DNA from: Oscillospiraceae bacterium
GTDB taxonomy: Bacteria; Bacillota; Clostridia; Oscillospirales; Oscillospiraceae
NCBI GenBank assembly: GCA_015067795.1
Contig: SVLU01000003.1
Coordinates: forward strand, 34,006 to 98,005
Length of the DNA: 64,000 bases
Reading direction: 5' to 3'
Below are positions 32,761 through 41,810 of this stretch, piece after piece. The position numbers and the translations under genes were made by a program. The notes beneath the pieces were generated by a model. That model was not told the origin of the DNA and made no database searches. It saw only the letters and a program-made list of their open reading frames with translations. Numbering within the stretch: position 1 is the first letter of the stretch; each line of letters opens with the position of its first letter.

Positions 32761-33972
32761 ATGGAGCTTAACAACAAAAACACCAGAAGAATACTGCTAA
32801 TAATCACATTTACGATACTGCTTTTCCTTATTGCTCAAAACCTGACCTCTGTATGGACTGCAATCAAAACTATCGCAGGCTTCTTTACCCCCGTTATCGT
32901 AGGTCTGTGTGTGGCATTTGTGCTGAACATCCTGCTTTCAGGTCTTGAAAATCACGTTTTCGCCTTTATGAAACGCAGTAAGCGAAAATTTGTTCGTAAG
33001 CTTTGCCGTCCTGTTTCTCTTATTCTCACGCTGTTGATCACCCTTGGTATCATCGTAGTTTTCATTGTCGGTATTATTCCTGAATTGGTAGACCTGTTCA
33101 CTTCCCTTTCTGAAACCATCCCAAAGCTTGCCGGTGATTTAATGGAATGGATAGAAGGTCTTATGGATAAATTCAACATCGCTGTTGACATTCTCCCCAA
33201 CTACACCATCGACTGGGAACGCCTGTTTGACACCATCATTGATTTCCTGACAAACTCCTCAGGTGATCTTGTAGGCGGTGCGGTAAACGTCACGACTTCT
33301 ATTCTTTCCGGTGCTGTCAATGCGGTATTCAGTATCGTTATCGCCGTTTATGTTATGGCAAAGAAGGAACGTGTGGGACACTTCACAACCAACCTAATCA
33401 AGGCCATTGTCCCTCAGAAATATGCCGACAGCATATTCCGTATCTCCTCCATCACTTACTCCGCCTTTTCCAATTTCATCTCAGGTCAGCTTACCGAGTC
33501 CCTGATTTTGGGAACACTGTGCTTTATCGGTATGCTGATATTGAGACTCCCAAATGCTGTGATCATCTCCATAGCCGTATGTATTACCTCAATCGTTCCA
33601 ATTGTAGGTGCTTTTGTCGGCGTTGCAATCGGTACGGTACTGCTTCTTATCGAGTCTCCCATCAAAGCTCTTATTTTCCTGTCATTCATTCTGATACTCC
33701 AGCAGGTGGAAGGCAGTGTAATTTACCCGAAAGTTGTGGGTAAGTCCGTAGGTCTGCCGGGTCTTATCGTTTTCTGTGCCGTTCTTGTAGGCGGCAACAT
33801 CGGCGGCGTTGCGGGTGCTCTTTTGGGTGTTCCTCTTTCCGCTGTTGTTTATACGCTGGTCAAGGAATTTATTAACACCCGTGTTCCACATGAACCTGCT
33901 CCCGAAACAGTACCTGCTGCAGCAGAAGAGTCTCAGCCAAAGCCCACACGACGAAAAAGAAAGACTAAATAG
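32761..33972 (+). CDS. AI-2E family transporter
   Basis: A 403-residue polytopic membrane protein of the AI-2E/PerM family with about eight membrane segments. The pattern is typical: two N-terminal helices, a third after RKFVRKLCRPVS, an extracytoplasmic loop with repeated LTSLSETIP-type helices, then four to five C-terminal helices including LVGGNIGGVAGALLGVPLSAVVY. The last 35 residues are a Pro/Lys/Arg-rich cytoplasmic tail. GAGGTG precedes the ATG. Members transport diverse small solutes and some act as Na+/H+ antiporters; substrate unknown. It is divergent from spoIVA. Confidence 0.88.
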   Translation: MELNNKNTRRILLIITFTILLFLIAQNLTSVWTAIKTIAGFFTPVIVGLCVAFVLNILLSGLENHVFAFMKRSKRKFVRKLCRPVSLILTLLITLGIIVVFIVGIIPELVDLFTSLSETIPKLAGDLMEWIEGLMDKFNIAVDILPNYTIDWERLFDTIIDFLTNSSGDLVGGAVNVTTSILSGAVNAVFSIVIAVYVMAKKERVGHFTTNLIKAIVPQKYADSIFRISSITYSAFSNFISGQLTESLILGTLCFIGMLILRLPNAVIISIAVCITSIVPIVGAFVGVAIGTVLLLIESPIKALIFLSFILILQQVEGSVIYPKVVGKSVGLPGLIVFCAVLVGGNIGGVAGALLGVPLSAVVYTLVKEFINTRVPHEPAPETVPAAAEESQPKPTRRKRKTK

Positions 33973-33979
33973 CATTATG

Positions 33980-34013
33980 GGGGATGCTAATGCATCCCCT
34001 ATACTTTTTTATT
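33980..34013 (+). terminator. Terminator of the AI-2E permease gene
   Basis: An 8-bp stem, GGGGATGC (33980-33987) with GCATCCCC (33992-33999), has a TAAT loop and the tract TATACTTTTTTATTT after it. Confidence 0.85.
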
Positions 34014-34022
34014 TATATTTTA

Positions 34023-34062
34023 TCTTAAGAATTTCTTAAGACAATCTTAAGAAATTCTTAAT
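34023..34062. promoter_or_regulatory. Four 11-bp-spaced TCTTAAG boxes before the third two-component pair
   Basis: TCTTAAG begins at 34023, 34034 and 34045, and TCTTAAT at 34056, an exact 11-bp period. The same stretch is a perfect 17-bp inverted repeat around CAA (34025-34041 with 34045-34061). OmpR-family regulators bind direct repeats with one helical turn between them. A possible -10 (TATTAA, 34072-34077) lies just downstream without a good -35, as in activated promoters. This is the likely autoregulatory operator. Confidence 0.75.
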
Positions 34063-34121
34063 ACTTCACCCTATTAAATTTTAAAACTTTTTGATGTATC
34101 ATATCCTAAGGAGGTGTAGCT

Positions 34122-34829
34122 ATGTACAGAATTTTAATTTGTGACGATGAGCGTGATATCGTTAACGCACTTAAGATATATATTGAAGCCGAGGGTTACG
34201 AAACTCTCGTTGCATATAACGGTCTGGAAGCTATAAAGTGTGTACAGGAAAATGAAGTACATCTTATTCTGATGGATGTGATGATGCCTGTTCTTGATGG
34301 CATTTCGGCAACAGTAAAGATACGGGAAAATTACAATATCCCCATCATTATGCTTACAGCCAAAGGTGAGGATACTGATAAAATCCTGGGTCTTAACCTG
34401 GGTGCCGATGACTATATGACAAAGCCCTTTAATCCCATAGAGGTCATTGCAAGAATTCGTTCTCAGCTCCGCAGATATATCCATCTCGGCGGTAACACAC
34501 CTGTGGCATCCAAGGATATCATTGTCCACGGTGATATAACCCTTAACGACAATGCAAAGACTGTCAGTATTTCCGGTGAACCAATTTCTCTCACTCCAAC
34601 GGAATACGACATTTTGAAGCTGTTTATGCAAAACCCCGGTAAGGTTATGTCCCCAAAAGATATTTACCGTCAGGTTTGGAAAAACTCCCCCTTCGGTGCG
34701 GAAAATACAGTTGCTGTACATATCCGTCACATCAGGGAAAAGATCGAAGTCGATCCTGCTGAACCACGTTATCTCAAGGTCGTATGGGCTCAGGGCTATA
34801 AGTTAGAGGGAGGTCGGCCCATTCCATGA
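34122..34829 (+). CDS. OmpR-family response regulator (VanR-like)
   Basis: A 235-residue regulator. The receiver domain has D8/D9, phosphoacceptor D52 (LILMDVMMPVLDG), MLTAKGED and MTKPFNP. The winged helix carries TPTEYDILKLF, VHIRHIREKIE and a terminal WAQGYKL. AAGGAGGTG precedes the ATG. Together with its kinase it resembles VanR-type pairs, but no van resistance genes are near. The four 11-bp-spaced boxes just upstream are its probable binding site. Its stop overlaps the kinase start by 4 nt. Confidence 0.92.
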   Translation: MYRILICDDERDIVNALKIYIEAEGYETLVAYNGLEAIKCVQENEVHLILMDVMMPVLDGISATVKIRENYNIPIIMLTAKGEDTDKILGLNLGADDYMTKPFNPIEVIARIRSQLRRYIHLGGNTPVASKDIIVHGDITLNDNAKTVSISGEPISLTPTEYDILKLFMQNPGKVMSPKDIYRQVWKNSPFGAENTVAVHIRHIREKIEVDPAEPRYLKVVWAQGYKLEGGRPIP

Positions 34830-36673
34830 GAAAGTTTTCCCATAAACTTTCAGTAAAAACAGCCTCGGTTCTTGTATCAATCTTATCTCTTGTTCTTATT
34901 ATCTCTTTCATACTGGGAATGAGTATTGCATCACAGAGCAATTCCAATTCACCTGAAAGTATCACCACAGCTTTCATTGAAAACTATCTTGGTTCATCCG
35001 ATGAGCTGTACAACGAATGTAATACTATTCTGCAGCACCATTTAAACGATACGCTGAATGTATACAATAACAGCTCTGATAATCTTTACACCATTTCCCT
35101 CTTTGACAGAGTTATCGCCTCTACCTACAATGGTGAAGGTGACTATCTTGCATATTCCACTACTATCAGCAGCTTCAGCAATGTTTCCGGGAGATACATT
35201 TACGATTTTAACGTAACGGTATATTATCCTTCCAACTCTTTCTTTAATCTCGAACTGGTAAACAGACTCAGCAATCTCTACTATACCCTCTTTATCAGTC
35301 TTATCATTTTTTCTATCATCTTCGTTGCTTCACTTGCAATACTGCTGAACGGTGCAGGTCACAGGGACGACTCAAAAACCATCACTCTGCGTACTATTGA
35401 TAAGCTGCCTTTTGATATTCATACTATCGCACTTGCACTTATCGCAATTCTCCAGTTCTCCCTGTATTTCAATAATTTCCAGTCTGACACCTATCGTTTC
35501 TTTAATTGCTGTTCCTTTTTCCTTATTGACTATCTGCTGATATTAAACTATCTGGTAAGCTTTACCAATCTTTTAAAGGCTAAGGAGCTTATAAAACGCT
35601 GTATCATTTATCCCATCATTCTGGGCATCGGGCGTTTTATTAAAAAATTTATAATGATAATTGCCAAAGTCATTTCTCAGCTTCCCTTTGTTTGGAAAAC
35701 AGTTTTAGCACTTATTACATGGAGTCTTATAGAATTATTTATAATCCACAACACACAGAATAACTTGAATAATTTCATACTTTATTGGTCAATAAGCAAA
35801 GCTGTTATTATCCCTTTCGTTATCGCAGTTTCCCTGATGCTCCGTAAAATTCAGAAATCAGGCAAAAAAATCGCTGACGGTGAAATCGAATACAGACTTG
35901 ATACAAAGCATATGTTTGGCGATTTCAAGGAATTCGGTGAAACTCTCAACGGTATCAGCGAAGGCATGGGCAGAGCTGTTGAAGATAAGCTTAAGAGTGA
36001 ACGCTTTAAGACAGAGCTTATCACCAACGTCTCTCATGACATCAAAACTCCTCTTACTTCTATCATCAACTACGTTGACCTTATCAAAAAAGAAAAGCCG
36101 GAAAACGAAAGCGTGAAGCAGTATGTTGATGTTCTTGACAGACAGTCCTCCAGACTGAAAAAGCTTATCGAAGACCTCATCGAGGCTTCCAAGGCATCTA
36201 CAGGTAACCTTAAGGTCACTCTTGTCCCCTGCGACCTCAATGTTCTTCTTACCCAAATCATCGGTGAATACGAGGATTCCATGAGAGCAAGAGCTTTGGA
36301 GCTTGTTGTTGACTGTCCCGATCACGCTACCATGATCAGTGCCGACAGCCGCCATCTTTGGCGTGTTATCGACAATCTGATAAACAATATCCGCAAATAC
36401 GCTATGGAGGGCACAAGGGTTTACATAACTCTAACCGCAGATGAAACCAAAGCGTATATCATCTTTAAGAACATTTCAAAATCTCCGCTGAATATTACCA
36501 GCGACGAGCTTATGGAACGCTTCACTCGTGGTGACAGTTCCCGAAACACCGAGGGCAGCGGTCTTGGTCTTTCCATTGCAAAGAGTCTTACAGAAATTCA
36601 GAATGGTATCTTCTCTCTCGATATTGACGGCGATCTCTTTAAGGCTACTCTTACATTTGATTTACTGAAGTAA
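34826..36673 (+). CDS. Multi-pass sensor histidine kinase
   Basis: A large (615 aa) kinase with an unusual sensor part. It has an N-terminal membrane segment (about 10-32), an extracytoplasmic region of about 115 residues, then about six further membrane segments between 150 and 345. A HAMP-like linker (IADGEIEYRLDTKHMFGDFKEF) precedes the HisKA domain with TNVSHDIKTPLTS (H404) and the HATPase domain with DNLINNIRKYA and GSGLGLSIAKSL. The polytopic module is typical of the VanS-like kinases of clostridia. It is translationally coupled (ATGA) to the regulator. Confidence 0.9.
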   Translation: MRKFSHKLSVKTASVLVSILSLVLIISFILGMSIASQSNSNSPESITTAFIENYLGSSDELYNECNTILQHHLNDTLNVYNNSSDNLYTISLFDRVIASTYNGEGDYLAYSTTISSFSNVSGRYIYDFNVTVYYPSNSFFNLELVNRLSNLYYTLFISLIIFSIIFVASLAILLNGAGHRDDSKTITLRTIDKLPFDIHTIALALIAILQFSLYFNNFQSDTYRFFNCCSFFLIDYLLILNYLVSFTNLLKAKELIKRCIIYPIILGIGRFIKKFIMIIAKVISQLPFVWKTVLALITWSLIELFIIHNTQNNLNNFILYWSISKAVIIPFVIAVSLMLRKIQKSGKKIADGEIEYRLDTKHMFGDFKEFGETLNGISEGMGRAVEDKLKSERFKTELITNVSHDIKTPLTSIINYVDLIKKEKPENESVKQYVDVLDRQSSRLKKLIEDLIEASKASTGNLKVTLVPCDLNVLLTQIIGEYEDSMRARALELVVDCPDHATMISADSRHLWRVIDNLINNIRKYAMEGTRVYITLTADETKAYIIFKNISKSPLNITSDELMERFTRGDSSRNTEGSGLGLSIAKSLTEIQNGIFSLDIDGDLFKATLTFDLLK

Positions 36674-36691
36674 CCACAAAAGACAGATAAA

Positions 36692-37375
36692 ATGAATAAC
36701 CGTTCAAATAAAATACGCGGTATTACTGCCGTCCTGATAATTACAGCCTTTTTTGCTGTAATTGCCTTTCTTGTAGGCAGACCTCTTGTGCAGATGGCAT
36801 CTGACCCGGATGCTTTCCGAGACTGGATAGACGATTTCGGCATTTGGGGAAGAGTGGCATTTATCGGTATGGTGGTACTCCAAAATGTGATAGCTATCAT
36901 CCCTGGTGAACCCCTTGAAATATGTGCCGGCTATGCTTTCGGTGCTATTGAGGGTACTCTTCTGTGCATTGCCGCATCCGTCATAGGAAGCGTTATTGTA
37001 TTTCTGTTTGTACGCACCTGGGGTATGAAATTTGTTGAACTCTTCTTTGAGAAAGAAATGCTCGACAATCTGAAATTTCTGCATAACAGCAGAAAGCTGA
37101 ATTTCTTCGTGTTCATTTTCACTGTCATTCCGGGAACTCCCAAGGACATGATGGCATATTTTGTAGGTCTTACAAAAATGAAGCTTTCCACATGGATTTT
37201 CATAACAGCTGTCGGCAGAATTCCATCTATTGTCACTTCCACCATCGGCGGTGACGGTCTTGGTGAACAGAAGTATATCACCGCAGCAATAGTATTTGTT
37301 ATCACAATGCTTATCAGTCTTTTGGGTATTGCCGGCTATAAGTACATCTGCAAAAAAATGGATAAAGATAATTAA
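36692..37375 (+). CDS. TVP38/TMEM64 family membrane protein (VTT domain)
   Basis: A 227-residue integral membrane protein with the VTT/DedA-like core: NVIAIIPGEPLEICAGYAFG, the helix pair IGSVIVFLFVRTWG, and the re-entrant motif FTVIPGTPKDMMAYFVGLTKM. ITAVGRIPSIVTSTIGG follows. TVP38 proteins are linked to lipid scrambling or flippase activity. It starts 18 nt after the kinase stop and is probably part of that operon, so the pair may respond to envelope state. A weak ribosome-binding site (AGACAG) is present. Confidence 0.9.
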   Translation: MNNRSNKIRGITAVLIITAFFAVIAFLVGRPLVQMASDPDAFRDWIDDFGIWGRVAFIGMVVLQNVIAIIPGEPLEICAGYAFGAIEGTLLCIAASVIGSVIVFLFVRTWGMKFVELFFEKEMLDNLKFLHNSRKLNFFVFIFTVIPGTPKDMMAYFVGLTKMKLSTWIFITAVGRIPSIVTSTIGGDGLGEQKYITAAIVFVITMLISLLGIAGYKYICKKMDKDN

Positions 37376-37384
37376 AAAACGCAA

Positions 37385-37411
37385 GGGCAACACCATAATA
37401 AGGTGTTGCCC
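37385..37411. terminator. Bidirectional terminator between TVP38 and spo0A
   Basis: A 10-bp stem, GGGCAACACC (37385-37394) with GGTGTTGCCC (37402-37411), is followed on the minus strand by GCG and six T residues. It clearly ends spo0A and may also end the converging operon. Confidence 0.82.
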
Positions 37412-37433
37412 CTGCTTTATATTGTGAGGATTG

Positions 37434-38210
37434 CTAAGCCTGCTCTTTCTGCTGTAAATAAATTCTGTCTGCAATCATTGCGATAAATTCGCTGTTTGTT
37501 GGCTTTCCTCTGATATTTGAAACCGTATAGCCGAAAAACTTCTGGAGAGTTTCGATATCTCCTCTGTCCCAGGCAACTTCAATAGCGTGACGGATAGCAC
37601 GCTCAACGCGGCTGGCAGTTGTGCCAAACTTCTTTGCTACCGTTGGATAAAGGACCTTTGTAACCGCATTGATGATATCCATATCATTCACGGTCAGAAT
37701 AATGGCTTCACGAAGATACTGATAGCCTTTAATGTGTGCCGGAATACCAATTTCGTGGATAATTTCAGTAACAAGACTTTCAACACTTGGCAATGTTCTG
37801 GGCTTCCTTGCCACATTTAACTTATCACTCTTTCGTCCTGCCACTATCTGACGCATACGGCTTACTACCTGTGCAACATCGTATGGCTTCTGCAGAAAGT
37901 ATGCCGCACCAAGATTTAATGCAGTACCGACAATATGCTCTCTTGCAAAGGCAGATGTTATTATCACCTCAGGCTTTTTACCCGGCATAGCATTTATCTT
38001 CTCAAGAACACCCATGCCATCAAGCTTCGGAAGGATAACATCCATGATAAGTATACTCGGATTAGTTCTTCTCACCAGCTCCAAAGCAGAGATACCGTCA
38101 CCTACGCTTCCACACACACGAAAGGTTCCTTCCATACCAAGAGCCTCACTCAACATCCCACGTATTTCATCATTTGGATCTGCAATCGCAACGAGTATTT
38201 TATTGTCCAT
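37434..38210 (-). CDS. spo0A: Stage 0 sporulation protein A (Spo0A)
   Basis: The master regulator of sporulation. The 258-residue protein has a receiver domain with phosphoacceptor D57 ([18 protein letters not shown]) and K in LQKPYD. A linker follows, then the Spo0A-specific DNA-binding domain with [42 protein letters not shown] and the C-terminal [19 protein letters not shown] precedes the ATG. Upstream lie a sigma promoter and two TGTCGAA boxes, so autoregulation is likely. No spoIVB precedes it, unlike B. subtilis; the phage-like cassette occupies the upstream side. Confidence 0.97.
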   Translation of the reverse strand: MDNKILVAIADPNDEIRGMLSEALGMEGTFRVCGSVGDGISALELVRRTNPSILIMDVILPKLDGMGVLEKINAMPGKKPEVIITSAFAREHIVGTALNLGAAYFLQKPYDVAQVVSRMRQIVAGRKSDKLNVARKPRTLPSVESLVTEIIHEIGIPAHIKGYQYLREAIILTVNDMDIINAVTKVLYPTVAKKFGTTASRVERAIRHAIEVAWDRGDIETLQKFFGYTVSNIRGKPTNSEFIAMIADRIYLQQKEQA

Positions 38211-38276
38211 ACTGTATTTCCTCCGTAATTATTAATAATACGGCTAATGTCTATATACAACCGCTCTTATGGATTT

Positions 38277-38305
38277 AATTTAGCATATCAAGACAGCATT
38301 TGCAA
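38277..38305 (-). promoter_or_regulatory. Promoter of spo0A
   Basis: On the minus strand TTGCAA (38305-38300), a 17-nt spacer and TAAATT (38282-38277) with an extended TGC precede a leader of about 60 nt. Confidence 0.65.
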
Positions 38306-38368
38306 GAGAATAATGTCGTAATTTCCTGCAAACGCCACAATATTCGGCATAAATATGCCCAAATAATT

Positions 38369-38385
38369 TTCGACATCATTCGACA
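38369..38385 (-). promoter_or_regulatory. Tandem 0A boxes
   Basis: Two exact copies of TGTCGAA, the Spo0A-binding consensus, lie 10 bp apart on the minus strand (38385-38379 and 38375-38369), about 65 bp upstream of the -35. A third, imperfect box (TGTCGTA) lies on the plus strand near 38314. The rest of the 38211-38592 gap holds this control region and the terminator below. Confidence 0.82.
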
Positions 38386-38540
38386 AAATCTCTGTATATT
38401 TTCACGATTTATGTAAACCATTTCCTGTAAATCACCGGTTTTCACCATGATCCGGCAGGAAATTCCAAAAAACTTAAAACACCTTTAAAGAATTTTTTAT
38501 CACTTTGACGATATTTTTTTCACGAATTATGCACAAAAAA

Positions 38541-38572
38541 TGTCATTGCCTTCCCTGCGGAAGGCAATGACA
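38541..38572 (-). terminator. Terminator of the phage-like operon
   Basis: A perfect 14-bp stem (38541-38554 with 38559-38572) with a 4-nt loop is followed on the minus strand by six T residues. It ends the 18-gene transcript 20 nt after the last stop codon. Confidence 0.92.
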
Positions 38573-38592
38573 CTTTATTTTTGAAAATACTG

Positions 38593-39084
38593 CTATGTGT
38601 TCTGGCTTTCTATCACCTCATAATTGTAAACTGTTTCCAAATGACAAGGCAGCATATTTTCAACCCATCTTTCAAGCTGTACATAGTTTACAGGTCTGCC
38701 GTTGACCTCAGTAAAATCCACCATAACCTGTGAGGCTTCGCCTGTTTCGCGTACAGTTGTCGGCTCACCGCAGCCTGAAAGCGTTTTGTTCAGCAGCTCC
38801 TGGGTAAAGCAGCTGTTATTCACACTGAGCATTGAGATTATGGCTTTTCTTCTGGTGTGGACCGCTATCGCATAGTGTCTGGGCAAAAGCTTTTCATACA
38901 TACTCAGCCCATAATCCTCGGCGGTAGGTACTGTACACTCCCGCTCCAGAATTTCTATCTCTGAACAACACTCATCAAGTGCTTTGCCCATTGCCTCAAG
39001 CTCAGCCCGGCTGTAACTGTTTTCCGTCAGGTCATAAACACTTAGGGGTGCTAATATCCGAATTAAATAGTCCGTATATCCCAT
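38593..39084 (-). CDS. Baseplate wedge protein, Mu gp48/YmfQ-like (DUF2313)
   Basis: A 163-residue member of the DUF2313/gp48 family, which closes the baseplate next to gpJ in Mu- and PBSX-like phages. It has the N-terminal LIRILAPLSVYDLTENSYSRAELEAMGKALDE pattern, the central TAEDYGLSMYEKLLPRH segment and the helix RRKAIISMLSV. A short C-terminal beta region precedes a final WVENMLPCHLET. It is the last gene of the cassette; no tail fibre or fibre-assembly gene follows, where phages normally carry them. Confidence 0.85.
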   Translation of the reverse strand: MGYTDYLIRILAPLSVYDLTENSYSRAELEAMGKALDECCSEIEILERECTVPTAEDYGLSMYEKLLPRHYAIAVHTRRKAIISMLSVNNSCFTQELLNKTLSGCGEPTTVRETGEASQVMVDFTEVNGRPVNYVQLERWVENMLPCHLETVYNYEVIESQNT

Positions 39085-39094
39085 GACTCTCTCC

Positions 39095-40150
39095 TCAGCT
39101 CATCTGACTGACGGTAACCGTACCAAGCACAGGCAGCTGGTCAGCACTTATCAGAATGTCACTTGCAGGAAGGTTGATGGAATAATTACGCATTCCCTCT
39201 GTACCGTAGATTATACTGCCAAGCTTTGCACGAAGAATGTCACAGCCGAGAAGCTTACCGTCAAAGTAATCATCAACAGCTTTCTCAACACTGTTTGATA
39301 CCGTATTGAAATTGAACTTATCTTCAACTTCGATTTTGACATCCACATCAACCGCCACGGAAGCCGGACCATATACCTGAACATCAGTACAAATCTCACG
39401 GGACTCGTTGATAATATCAAGCACCTGACCGATAAGCTCATCAGATGGCATCCCCTCAGTTCCGCTTATTACAACATCAACCGTACCTATACCCCTTTTC
39501 TTTGGAATAACACTTACAGCTTCCACTCCTGATACAGACATCGCAAGCTTCTCATAGTAAGCGGCATTTGAACCGTTGGGGAGGCTGTTGTATGTAGCTA
39601 TAATTCTTTCCCGCAGACTGTCATCGCTTTCGGCATCAACACCACCTGTAAAAGGTGCTTCATTTACACAGGAATCAATACCAACAGGCGGCTGCTCCAT
39701 AAACACAATGGTATCAGCCTCCACGTTTCCGCTTTTTCCTGCTTCCATTGCAGCTGCACTGCACTCACAGTAAGTTTCTCCCGCGGCAATCACACCGCTC
39801 TCGGTGGTTATAAACCGCTCACCGGAGGCGGTTACGCAAACCGTTCCCTCAGGGATGGTAAGCTCACCGCTTACCCCATAGTTAGCCGTAAATTTGATGA
39901 TACCCCTTGAACATACGGCATCAATTCGGCTGAGTCCCCGCATCTCAGCATGATTATCCAGATACTCCCCTGTCGCCGTCTGAGGGAAGCATTGTTTCTT
40001 CACCCAATCGTTGTATGCATACAGGGACTCTATCTGAGCCGCGGCGGCATAGAGTCTGACCGCCATGTCACAGCCGTCTTTAACCGTGACCCCTGTAAGC
40101 TCCGCATAGCTTGTACACATTTCCTGATATATCACATCTGCACTTTTCAA
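39095..40150 (-). CDS. Baseplate J-like protein
   Basis: A 351-residue baseplate wedge protein of the gpJ/XkdT family. Landmarks are the N-terminal ADVIYQEMCTSYAELTG, GEYLDNHAEMRGLSR, the central beta repeat GELTIPEGTVCVTASGERF, and the family-typical DDSLRERIIATYNSLPNGSNAAYYEKLAMSVSGVEAV, followed by KRGIGTVDVVI. It lies 10 nt before the DUF2313 gene, in the standard order gp25-J-gp48. Confidence 0.9.
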   Translation of the reverse strand: MKSADVIYQEMCTSYAELTGVTVKDGCDMAVRLYAAAAQIESLYAYNDWVKKQCFPQTATGEYLDNHAEMRGLSRIDAVCSRGIIKFTANYGVSGELTIPEGTVCVTASGERFITTESGVIAAGETYCECSAAAMEAGKSGNVEADTIVFMEQPPVGIDSCVNEAPFTGGVDAESDDSLRERIIATYNSLPNGSNAAYYEKLAMSVSGVEAVSVIPKKRGIGTVDVVISGTEGMPSDELIGQVLDIINESREICTDVQVYGPASVAVDVDVKIEVEDKFNFNTVSNSVEKAVDDYFDGKLLGCDILRAKLGSIIYGTEGMRNYSINLPASDILISADQLPVLGTVTVSQMS

Positions 40151-40159
40151 TTCATCACC

Positions 40160-40507
40160 TCATATTTCTACCACTATGGAAGCATCTTCACCGCTTATTG
40201 ATAAATCCACTTCCATTATCAGCTTCTCGTCGGCTTCGCTGACGGAAACATTTCCCACCCGCACCTGTGCTTCATCTGCCAAAGCCTCCCGCACATACTG
40301 ATAAGCGGCAGAAGCTCTGTTGGATTTCTTTTCGCGATAGAGCCTTCTCAGATTACTTCCCAGCTGGGGAATAAGAGGAAAGCTCCCTCTCGGAACTGTA
40401 AGTCTGAACATTATCCTTTGAATGATTTCCTCCAGATTATTTACAGTATCAAAACCACTGCCCGGGGAATTGGGAACATAATCTCCGTTAACCAATTTCA
40501 GTTCCAT
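40160..40507 (-). CDS. gp25/GPW-like baseplate protein
   Basis: A 115-residue protein of the gp25/W (XkdS, DUF2634-like) group, which nucleates the sheath on the baseplate. It has the conserved NNLEEIIQRIMFRLTVPRGSFPLIPQLGSNLRRLYRE segment and a helix-strand C-terminus (EALADEAQVRVGNVSV). Its start overlaps the spike gene by 20 nt. Known relatives are essential for sheath assembly, so its presence argues that a contractile tail is still built. Confidence 0.85.
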   Translation of the reverse strand: MELKLVNGDYVPNSPGSGFDTVNNLEEIIQRIMFRLTVPRGSFPLIPQLGSNLRRLYREKKSNRASAAYQYVREALADEAQVRVGNVSVSEADEKLIMEVDLSISGEDASIVVEI

Positions 40508-40859
40508 TTACAAACATCCTTCCGTTTACGGACACATCGCCCATTATCTGCACCGTTCCATCGTTTTTAAGATAGAGAGAAGCATTTCCGCCTGAAACGA
40601 TATAAACCTCTCCCTCCTGCATATCCACAGGAAGTTCAGTAACCTCCCTGTCCATACAGCAGACCTCACCGTCACCGCTCTTGATGACCACCATGTTCTG
40701 ACCACAGCTCGGAAGCCAGTAATAACCGCCCGGGGAGAAAAAAGCTGAATTTCTCTTTTCGCCATCGGTGTAAACCGCAGTATTCCTGCCGCCTATGGTA
40801 ACTTCTCCAACGGCAGATTGATTGCTCCCTGCCGGAATTTTTCTGTTTGACAGCCACAT
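40488..40859 (-). CDS. Baseplate spike-like protein
   Basis: A 123-residue, beta-rich protein in the position of gpV/Mu gp45, the central spike. The N-terminal part reads as an OB-like fold (EVTIGGRNTAVYTDGEKRNS, YYWLPSCGQNMVVIKSGDGEV). The C-terminal SLYLKNDGTVQIMGDVSVNGRMFVNG is the repeated-strand pattern of a spike tip. No HxH iron-binding apex is seen. Assignment rests on fold pattern and gene order. Confidence 0.72.
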   Translation of the reverse strand: MWLSNRKIPAGSNQSAVGEVTIGGRNTAVYTDGEKRNSAFFSPGGYYWLPSCGQNMVVIKSGDGEVCCMDREVTELPVDMQEGEVYIVSGGNASLYLKNDGTVQIMGDVSVNGRMFVNGTEIG

Positions 40860-40866
40860 AAAATCA

Positions 40867-41802
40867 CTACCTTTCCACTAATGTGATCTCAGTACCACAG
40901 CCTGTACCGTCCGCCCATACTGTAACCTCTCCTGCTTTCATTGTCACCGCTTCACCCAATTCCGGAATATCCACGGTGATAATATCATTGGGAGCTGCCG
41001 CAAAAAGCTTTGGAAGGGTGACGATAAACTGACTGCTGTCCTTTTTTGATTCATTTATCTGATATGTACCGGTGTATTTCATTGCATTATAGCCTGTGAG
41101 TCTGGGCACATTGATAACCCTCCTGCAAGCACCGCCGCGGTCAGTAAACTCGCTGTTTGTAACGGTTGTTCTTGTACCTCGTGCCTTGTTTTTCACAAGA
41201 ACAGAGGATATCACACCATATCTTCGCTCCCTGCGGATAATATCAAATCCACCGCTCTTGCTGTTCAGAGTCAGGTGTTCTCCCTCATCATCATTAATGA
41301 TGAGAATACCGTCCCTTGTAAATCTGGGTGCTATTCCGGACGCAAAGCCCGCAAAGCGTGACAGCACCGACCACTGACTTTCACCGCTGTCAACAACAAA
41401 ATTGTAGAGATATCCCATTGACTGATACCTTACATCAACGATTTCCCAGGGGTAAACGTGTTTTTCAAGGATCGTTTTGATGGAGCACGAGGAATATGTT
41501 ACACTTTCCGCTTCGTTATCTAAAAGCAAAGCCGCCATACCTCTTCCCGAAACCGAGAACAGCATCCCCTGCTCATTTATGTCAACCTGCGTTTCATCCA
41601 CAACTCCCTGAAATACAGTAGCCTCATCGGTCACTCCCGTAAATCTGTAAGCATCCTTCAGGAGGTTTTCCATATCAGGCTCATATCTGCAAACAAGCTC
41701 AAAGCAGTCACAGGGTGACCCCAAGCCGTGAGTAACAGACCATGCCAAAAGAGTAGAAAGCTCATGGCGTTTGCCGTTATAGTCTGTAAGATAACCTTTC
41801 AT
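40867..41802 (-). CDS. Baseplate hub protein, late control D-like (XkdQ)
   Basis: A 311-residue hub protein of the gpD/gp27/XkdQ group, which joins tube and spike. Visible features are the beta-barrel start (LSTLLAWSVTHGLGSPCDCFELVC), FQGVVDETQVDINEQGMLFSVSGRGMAALLLDNEA, and a central helical insert with SQWSVLSRFAGFASGI. A second barrel ends ITVDIPELG. Position between the LysM protein and the spike fits. Confidence 0.85.
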   Translation of the reverse strand: MKGYLTDYNGKRHELSTLLAWSVTHGLGSPCDCFELVCRYEPDMENLLKDAYRFTGVTDEATVFQGVVDETQVDINEQGMLFSVSGRGMAALLLDNEAESVTYSSCSIKTILEKHVYPWEIVDVRYQSMGYLYNFVVDSGESQWSVLSRFAGFASGIAPRFTRDGILIINDDEGEHLTLNSKSGGFDIIRRERRYGVISSVLVKNKARGTRTTVTNSEFTDRGGACRRVINVPRLTGYNAMKYTGTYQINESKKDSSQFIVTLPKLFAAAPNDIITVDIPELGEAVTMKAGEVTVWADGTGCGTEITLVER

Positions 41803-41810
41803 TACTCCTC

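Noticed and set aside
34122..36673. Vancomycin-resistance operon
   Set aside because: The regulator and kinase are VanRS-like, but no ligase, dehydrogenase or dipeptidase gene follows, only a TVP38 protein.
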